Positions 59,697 through 64,000 of a stretch of DNA of 64,000 nucleotides are shown piece after piece (positions within the stretch are counted from its first letter, which is position 1; the number at the start of each line of letters is the position of its first letter). Under the pieces are notes generated by a model. The model saw nothing but the letters and a program-made list of their open reading frames with translations, ran no database searches and was not told the origin of the DNA. The stretch comes from Symbiodinium natans (Eukaryota; Sar; Dinophyceae; Suessiales; Symbiodiniaceae). The stretch is taken from contig CAJNDS010002224.1 of assembly GCA_905221605.1 (NCBI GenBank), forward strand, positions 87,501 through 151,500, given 5' to 3'. The position numbers and the translations under genes were made by a program.

Positions 59697-59819
59697 TGGT
59701 AGCCCAGTAACTATATTATGATAAGGGTGCTCTTTTTGTTTTTGATTTTTTTGGGGGGTTAGTGACTTCATAAGGGAACCTTGAACCAAAAAAGGGAAAA
59801 GGGTACCACTGGGCTACCA
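59697..59819. mobile_element. MITE-like element, family M2, uninterrupted copy
   Basis: TGGTAGCCCAGTAACTATAT and ACCACTGGGCTACCA bound 123 bp with a T-rich centre. It is the reference for the interrupted copy at 56910-57130. Confidence 0.9.
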
Positions 59820-61000
59820 GTATCATGGTTTCGGGGTTTGTAGAGTTTAGGGGGTTTGTAATAGGGTTTAGGGTTTAAATTTCGGTGGCACAGATCTTTC
59901 AGGCATTAGGGCTCTTGAGCCGGGAGAAGTACCCATCACAATCATGGCCTAGAGAGCTTCAGGTGAAGGGGGAAGATAGACGATCAGGGTTTAGGGTTTA
60001 GGGTTTAGGGTTTAGGGTTTAGGGTTTAGGGTTTAGGGTTTAGGGTTTAGGGTTTAGGGACGATCATCATTGCTTTAAGAACCTGGCCAACAAATATCCG
60101 CATATGTTGGGGTCACAGCAGACCGTTTGGGGAAGTGCTCCTTTGCTATCTTTCTCGGCAATCCCTACAGCCTAAACCCCAAACCCTGAAGTGAGTCTTA
60201 TCCTTCTTGTTCTCAATAGTATTATAAACTTTCCCTTGGCGTGTGCATAAATACAAAACCCTAAACCCTACACCCTAAACCCTAAACCCTAAACCCTAAA
60301 AGGGGGCTCTAGAAGGGTGCCCCTGGGCATGGAGACAAAGCCGTGCGGCGAGGTGGATCTTCGTCGGCTGACGCCCCTTGTACCTCTGCGGCTAGGCCAT
60401 AAACCCTAAACCCTTAACCCTTAACCCTAAACCCTCAACCCTAAACCCAAAACCCAAAACCCTAAACCCCAAAAGATTTAGGGGTTTAGGGGTCCAGCGG
60501 CTAAAAATTTAGGGGTTTTGGGTTCGGGTTGAGGGGCTCGAGTCTCGAGTCGAGAGCGCAGGCTTTGTTACCCTAAAACCCAACTTCAAGCGTAAACCCC
60601 AAAACGTGCACGCCTGGGAAGGGCCCTTTGCCGGATTGCGGTTCGGGTGTGCTCTTATAAACCCAATAAAGAGTATAGGGTTTAGGGGTTAGGATTTAGG
60701 GTTTAGGGTATATGCAGGGCCCTGCAAAATTTTCTCAAAGGGTATATATGTATGTATATAGGGCCCTATATGAGCCCTTAAAGGGTATACCCTCTGAAAA
60801 ATATTCCGGAATGTGATCCTCATATAAACCCAGTGAGGGAAAATATACAAACTGTCAGCCAAACAGTAGCCCTAAACCCTAAACCCTAAGCCCTAAACCC
60901 TAAGCTCAAAAGCTGTAAATGGTTTCTCAAGTACATGACACTTACGGCCCGGGCTCTAAGATTGGGTCAATGGTAAGGTTGGCTCCCTAATTCAGGGTTC
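59820..61000. repeat. Telomeric mosaic, no gene seen
   Basis: G-strand array 59986-60059 (about ten units), C-strand units 60255-60300, 60400-60470 and 60868-60905, and a diverged palindromic stretch 60700-60850 related to M10. Confidence 0.65.
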
Positions 61001-61108
61001 CCAAAGGATCCTAAGTACCTACATAGTACTAAGTAGGGTTTTCTATAATAGGAATTACTATTATGGTTTGGGTAAGTGTCCCCCATAGAGGTACTTAGGA
61101 CCCTTTGG
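61001..61108. mobile_element. MITE-like element, family M3
   Basis: CCAAAGGATCCTAAGTACCT and AGGTACTTAGGACCCTTTGG are inverse ends of a 108 bp element. Confidence 0.9.
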
Positions 61109-61995
61109 GGTTGAGGGTTTAGGGTTTAAGCCAAAGTAGGGTTTAGGGCTGAAGGCAGTCCGCGTTGCCTGAGTGGCAGAGACCGGAGGACCAGTAGCAT
61201 TCGGTGGTGGGTGTCGTGGTGGCGAAACCTGGTGGGAACTCCATAAGGGTTGAGGGTTTAGGCTTAGGTTTCGGCTACAAGGTCCTAGAAACCGCATACT
61301 CCACCCTATAAAGGGCTCCCTTAAGGGGGTATAGGGTAGTAATGGGTAGTACACGCTCCTGAACTCCAGTAAGGGTTCCCTAAACCCTAAACCCTAAACC
61401 CTAAACCCTAAACCCTAAACCCTAAACCCTAAACCCTAAACCCTAAACCCTAAACCCTAAACCCTAAACCCTAAACCCTAATTTATTGCTTATCAAGTTT
61501 AGGCTTAGGAAATAGGGCTTCGGAAGCCCCAGGGCCCCCAAACCCTCCTAAACGTTCCATCGTCTCTTTGCAATCTACGGAGGGGGCCCCCTGATAACCC
61601 TAAACCCTAAACCCTAAACCCTAAACCCTAAACCCTAAACCCTAAACCCTAAACCCTAAACCCTAAACGCAAAAGCCTAGGTAGCCAGGGATCCGTAGGG
61701 CGGAGCCCAGAAACCCCTACACCCTAAAGCCTAGACTTATAGGGTCCTTAAGGGACGGGGGGGGGGGGGGGGGGTTCCCACAACTTTGGCTATCTTCACT
61801 ACGGTGAGTATAGGAGGGGCCCTCTCTTGATGTAATGACACATAAGCTGGGTTGCCCCAATCATTTTCAAATTAGAAAAAAGCCGGAGCGCTGTTGGGTT
61901 CTCGGCTACTTTGCGGTTGTTCCCGGGAACCCTGCAGCTCCAAATATGCATGCTGAACCCTGAGAAAAAAAACAAACCTTACACCCAAACCACCC
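61109..61995. repeat. C-strand arrays and unique sequence
   Basis: CCCTAAA arrays 61378-61484 (fifteen units) and 61594-61668 (ten units), G run 61758-61774. A 97-codon minus ORF at 61061-61354 overlaps M3 and lacks motifs. Confidence 0.75.
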
Positions 61996-62158
61996 GGTTC
62001 TTAGTACAGGGAATGAGGGAATAAGGTACCCTGTGTCTACCCTCGAAGGATTATACAGGGCCCTCTATATGCCCTTTAAGGGATTCTATAGGGCCCTATG
62101 TAGAACCTTGAAGGGACATATATAGGGTACCTCACTCCCTCATGCCCTACTAAGAACC
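61996..62158. mobile_element. MITE-like element, family M10
   Basis: GGTTCTTAGTACAGGGAATG and its inverse bound 163 bp, with several AGGGCCCTATA-type inner palindromes. Confidence 0.85.
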
Positions 62159-62240
62159 AGCCAGACCGTGGGCAGCTTGGAAGCAGCTTCTGGATTGTGC
62201 AGAGGCCGACAGAGAGGCTCTCCACCTTCACTTCGCTTTG

Positions 62241-62327
62241 GCTTGTCGGTTTAGGGTTTAGGGTTTAGGGTTTAGGGCTTAGGGTTTAGGGTTTAGGGTT
62301 TAGGGTTTAGGGTTTGAGCTGTGGAAG

Positions 62328-62389
<62 letters not shown>
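62241..62389 (+). repeat. TTTAGGG array and a 60-base G run
   Basis: About nine heptamers at 62248-62316, then an almost pure G homopolymer at 62330-62389. The Gly-rich ORF across it is not a gene. Confidence 0.95.
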
Positions 62390-62467
62390 CGGGGGTAGGC
62401 TGGAGACTTCTTAAAGAACTGAAGTTAAGTCACCGTTGTAAGGGGGCACAATCGCAACGCAACCAAC

Positions 62468-62581
62468 ATATGCCTCAAAATCTTGATGCTCCGCCGCCTC
62501 CTCAGGCGCAAGCGTCGGAAGCTCCTCGTGACCCACCAGCGCACGGACTTTCCCCTGTATGGCTCCCCAGAAGTCCATCTC
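62468..62581 (-). CDS. Exon-like island upstream of the HECT gene
   Basis: The minus-strand reading DFWGAIQGKVRALVGHEELP, then TLAPEEAAEHQDFEAY, spans 38 codons from acceptor CCGCCAG to TAT / GTTGG (an earlier GC donor at GAG / GCATAT is possible). Composition strongly suggests coding; it may be an N-terminal exon of the HECT ligase or of a different gene. Confidence 0.5.
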
Positions 62582-64000
62582 CTGGCGGACGGAGGGGAGG
62601 GGGGACTTTTGGGGCATTTTGGGGTTCAAGGCATTGGGGTTTCGAGTTCCTGGGTTTAGGGTTCAGGGTTCAGGGTTTAGGGTTGAGGGTTGAGGGTTTA
62701 GGGTTTAGGGTTAGGGTTTAGGGCTTAGGGTTCAGGCTTTAGGCTGTGACTCATCAACTAGGCCTGGAGGATCCTTATCAATGGAGCTACTTCCGTGGAT
62801 CCGGGCCCTAAACCCTAAACCCAAAAAGCCCTTTAAAAAACCTGAAAACCCCAACAAAAACCCTGAAAACCACCCAAAAAAACCGGAAAAAAAAACCTTG
62901 AAAAGCCCTAAAAAAGCAAAACAACACTGGCTGACAGTCGCGGCACGTGCATGCCGATCTGAAACGCAGACAGAGCTTTCAGAAACAGCACTTCGGAGCT
63001 CACCTCGCGACCGGGGTTTAGGGGTTAGGCTTTAGGGTTTGGGGTTTAGGGTTTGGGGTTTAGGGTTTGGGGTTCGGGGTTTGGGTTTAGCGTTTAGGGT
63101 TTAGGGTTTAGGGTTTAGGGCTTGGGGTTTAGGGATTGGGGTTTAGGGTTTAGTGGGGGTTTGGGGTTTGGGGCCAACAAACTTCTGATCCAGAGGGTCT
63201 ATAATGGTTCTCACTCACTGCGCGCGTTCCGTGGCTTTGCTGCACACTGCACAAACTTTGTTCACAAGAACCTTGCTTTCATTTGTTTGCTGCTGCTTGT
63301 GACAAATGTGCGTTGATGTTTGAACAAAGCCCTAAACCCTAAACCCCAACGGGCGCACATGCGGTGCATTTTGAGAAACAGAGACCAAGTGTAGCGACAC
63401 CGAAGTCGTCTAAACGACCTCGATTCCGTGCCAACTACTCATCTTCCCCAAGATCCGAAAGCCCCGCCTGAACCTTCCTTCCTAAACCCTATCAACCCTA
63501 AACCCTCTAAGCCTGCTACAAACGAGGGAAGCCCAAACAAGTGCAAAGGTACTCTTTGGGCTGAAAAAAATCAATCCCAGCGGCTCTGTCAAGTTAGCGT
63601 TCAAGATCCCAAGCTCTACTCCGACCTGAAGCCACCGCAGCCCTACCCACCGACAGGATTTAGGGGTTTAGGCTTTTAGGGTTGAGGGTTTAGGGTTTAG
63701 TGTTTAGGGTTTAGGGTTCAGGGTTCAAGGCTTTGGGTTTTGGGTTTTGGGGCCTCTGATTGTTGAAAGTTGAAATAGAAACCCTTCCCGGATCAGGGTC
63801 TATGACTCTTGATACGAAACACAAAGCTCACCCCATGCCTCCGAATCTTCACAAGGAGGCAGTTTGGCCAGAAGCTCTTCCATTGTAAACTGCCCGCCTG
63901 ACATCCGAGGTTTAAACCCGAAACCCTGTGCCCGAGAGCCTAGGGCTTTGAAGACTTAGAAGGGCTATTTGGGGTAGTTTGTCTAGCAGAAGTATCCAGG
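62582..64000. repeat. Telomeric variants and unique sequence at the right edge
   Basis: TTTAGGG/TTCAGGG units 62655-62730, TTTGGGG/TTTAGGG alternation 63015-63165, shorter units 63655-63725. ORFs of 64-84 residues (62781, 63122, 63428) end in or start from repeats and show no motif. I see no supportable gene. Confidence 0.55.

Noticed and set aside
1-64000. Window as a true telomere or subtelomere end
   Set aside because: Arrays are short, alternate in orientation over the full 64 kb and are mixed with coding exons; a chromosome end would have one long array in one orientation at one edge.

Overview
The window looks like nuclear DNA of a dinoflagellate, probably a suessialean or symbiodiniacean-type genome. 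The evidence is: plant/dinoflagellate-type telomeric heptamers (TTTAGGG/CCCTAAA) scattered everywhere in both orientations; very short exons in very long introns; GT and frequent GC splice donors with a G often following the acceptor AG; many short palindromic elements; and a LINE whose protein carries GEATNPGP and a YVDN reverse-transcriptase box. It is not a chromosome end, because the arrays alternate in orientation over all 64 kb. The species cannot be named from the sequence.

Almost every long ORF is a low-complexity or repeat translation. The real genes are hidden as 39-543 bp exons between telomeric arrays. Reading the short unique islands gives two multi-exon genes, both on the minus strand. 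(1) Positions 24729 to 4513: thirteen exons (named T0-T12 here) of a large membrane protein with a TIR-like motif series ([34 protein letters not shown]). Eleven of the twelve junctions keep the reading frame; T7-T8 does so only with a weak donor. (2) Positions 58540 to 40780: twelve exons (H1-H12) of a HECT-type E3 ubiquitin ligase, from GVDAGGLTRDFF to the catalytic LPTAMTC and a stop codon; several linking exons are still missing. A third, unrecognised coding unit occurs twice in the same exon order (1491-388 and 29900-26406, minus strand), which suggests tandem duplication. About a dozen further exon-like islands are listed with lower confidence.

Layout. 1-4.5 kb: telomeric mosaic with the first copy of the duplicated unit. 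4.5-24.7 kb: the TIR-like gene. Its introns hold a 2.7 kb terminal-inverted-repeat element (9510-12228) and an antisense 5.6 kb LINE (13661-19264) with a 17 bp target duplication made of telomeric sequence. 26.4-33 kb: second copy of the duplicated unit and more exon islands. 35-36.3 kb: a GC-rich tandem-repeat block. 40.8-58.5 kb: the HECT gene. 59-64 kb: upstream exon islands and repeats. At least ten families of 100-220 bp terminal-inverted-repeat elements (M1-M10 here) are scattered through the introns; some copies are interrupted by a telomeric array and others are not.

The main idea: unique islands that code are typically bounded on the + strand by CCCTAAA on the left and TTTAGGG on the right. 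On either strand an intron can therefore begin with GTTTAGGG (or GCTTAGGG) and end downstream of CCCTAAAC. Telomeric repeats seem to form intron ends, and two arrays are flanked by 28-31 bp duplications of exon edges, as expected if arrays were inserted into exons. All calls come from reading the sequence by eye; no database search or RNA evidence was available.
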